From: Anaerostipes sp. 992a
GTDB lineage: Bacteria; Bacillota; Clostridia; Lachnospirales; Lachnospiraceae
Assembly (NCBI RefSeq): GCF_001940245.1
Contig: NZ_MJIG01000003.1
Location: 220,001-284,000 of the forward strand
Direction: 5' to 3'
DNA: 64,000 nt
Positions 63,894 to 64,000 of the stretch are shown one piece after another. The notes beneath the pieces were generated by a model. The model was not told the DNA's origin. It searched no databases and saw nothing but the letters and a program-made list of their open reading frames with translations. Every line of letters begins with the position of its first letter. Positions within the stretch are counted from its first letter, which is position 1. The translations under genes and the position numbers were made by a program.

Positions 63894-64000
63894 TGGATAT
63901 TAGTAGTTTATCACATACAAAATGGAATTGTAAGTATCATATTGTTTTTGCACCAAAATATAGAAGAAAAGTGGCATACGGAAAGTTAAAACAAGATATA
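63893..64000 (+). CDS. tnpA: IS200-type (Y1) transposase, partial
   Basis: The first 36 codons are present, read to the right edge. They include the family's N-terminal TKWNCKYHIVFAPKYRRK, typical of HUH Y1 transposases of IS200/IS605, before the HUH and catalytic Tyr motifs that lie further on. AGGAGG lies eight bases before the ATG at 63893. It lies directly after the tRNA-Met gene and its terminator. Confidence 0.85.
   Translation, partial: MDISSLSHTKWNCKYHIVFAPKYRRKVAYGKLKQDI

Overview
The window is a stretch of low-GC chromosomal DNA from an anaerobic, probably spore-forming Clostridia, most likely a gut Lachnospiraceae. The signs are AGGAGG ribosome binding sites, A/T-rich sigma-A promoters, a monomeric [FeFe] hydrogenase, the SCIFF peptide scfA with its radical-SAM enzyme scfB in the usual clostridial tgt-yajC-TIGR04086-scfA-scfB-secDF-recJ order, a fused SecDF, and a LysM-GH18 cortex-type hydrolase. 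The family assignment is inferred from gene content. No species was identified.

Layout. 1-1.3 kb: the 3' part of a 23S rRNA and tRNA-Trp, with no 5S rRNA between or after them. 1.5-5.2 kb (minus): YmaF-like protein, a 50-residue acidic peptide, LysM-GH18 hydrolase, [FeFe] hydrogenase. 5.4-9.0 kb: an envelope operon of amidase lipoprotein, YARHG protein, TcaA-like protein and zinc-ribbon membrane protein. 9.0-12.6 kb: a leucine-rich-repeat / VWA / MoxR-type ATPase trio. 13.3-24 kb: PHP phosphatase, Na/Pi symporter, gap-pgk-tpiA, a two-component system and gpmI, bounded by two inverted copies of a 327-bp palindromic element. 24.9-29 kb (minus): HAD phosphatase and riboflavin genes ribD-E-A-H under an FMN riboswitch. 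29.1-34.5 kb: enolase, a membrane protein, a truncated HAD remnant, a small alarmone synthetase, a DUF1015 protein and aroE. 34.8-38.3 kb: secG-rnr-smpB-ssrA. 38.3-48.2 kb: PH and Cys-rich proteins, dinB with a LexA-type box, thrC, a Gld-like ABC exporter, and a prepilin peptidase / PP2C / kinase trio. 48.3-59.6 kb: S1 protein, aroC, tgt, yajC, PHP, scfAB, secDF, recJ, HAD. 59.6-64 kb: sbcDC, tRNA-Val, tRNA-Met and the start of an IS200-type element.

How it works together. Lower glycolysis (gap, pgk, tpiA, gpmI, eno) lies within 14 kb in several transcription units. Protein export (secG, yajC, secDF) and trans-translation (smpB, ssrA, rnr) form conserved groups. Riboflavin synthesis is under FMN control, but the DHBP-synthase half of its RibBA protein is degenerate, so that step must be supplied elsewhere. 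Repair genes (dinB, recJ, sbcCD) are scattered.

The less ordinary parts are the paired palindromic elements, a chain of consecutive hairpins between gap and pgk, the vestigial RibB domain, the LRR-VWA-MoxR trio with an apparently altered metallopeptidase motif, the isolated prepilin peptidase-phosphatase-kinase operon, and several small proteins (50-aa acidic peptide, Cys-rich protein, truncated HAD). All coordinates and motif calls come from reading the sequence; no database search or folding program was run.
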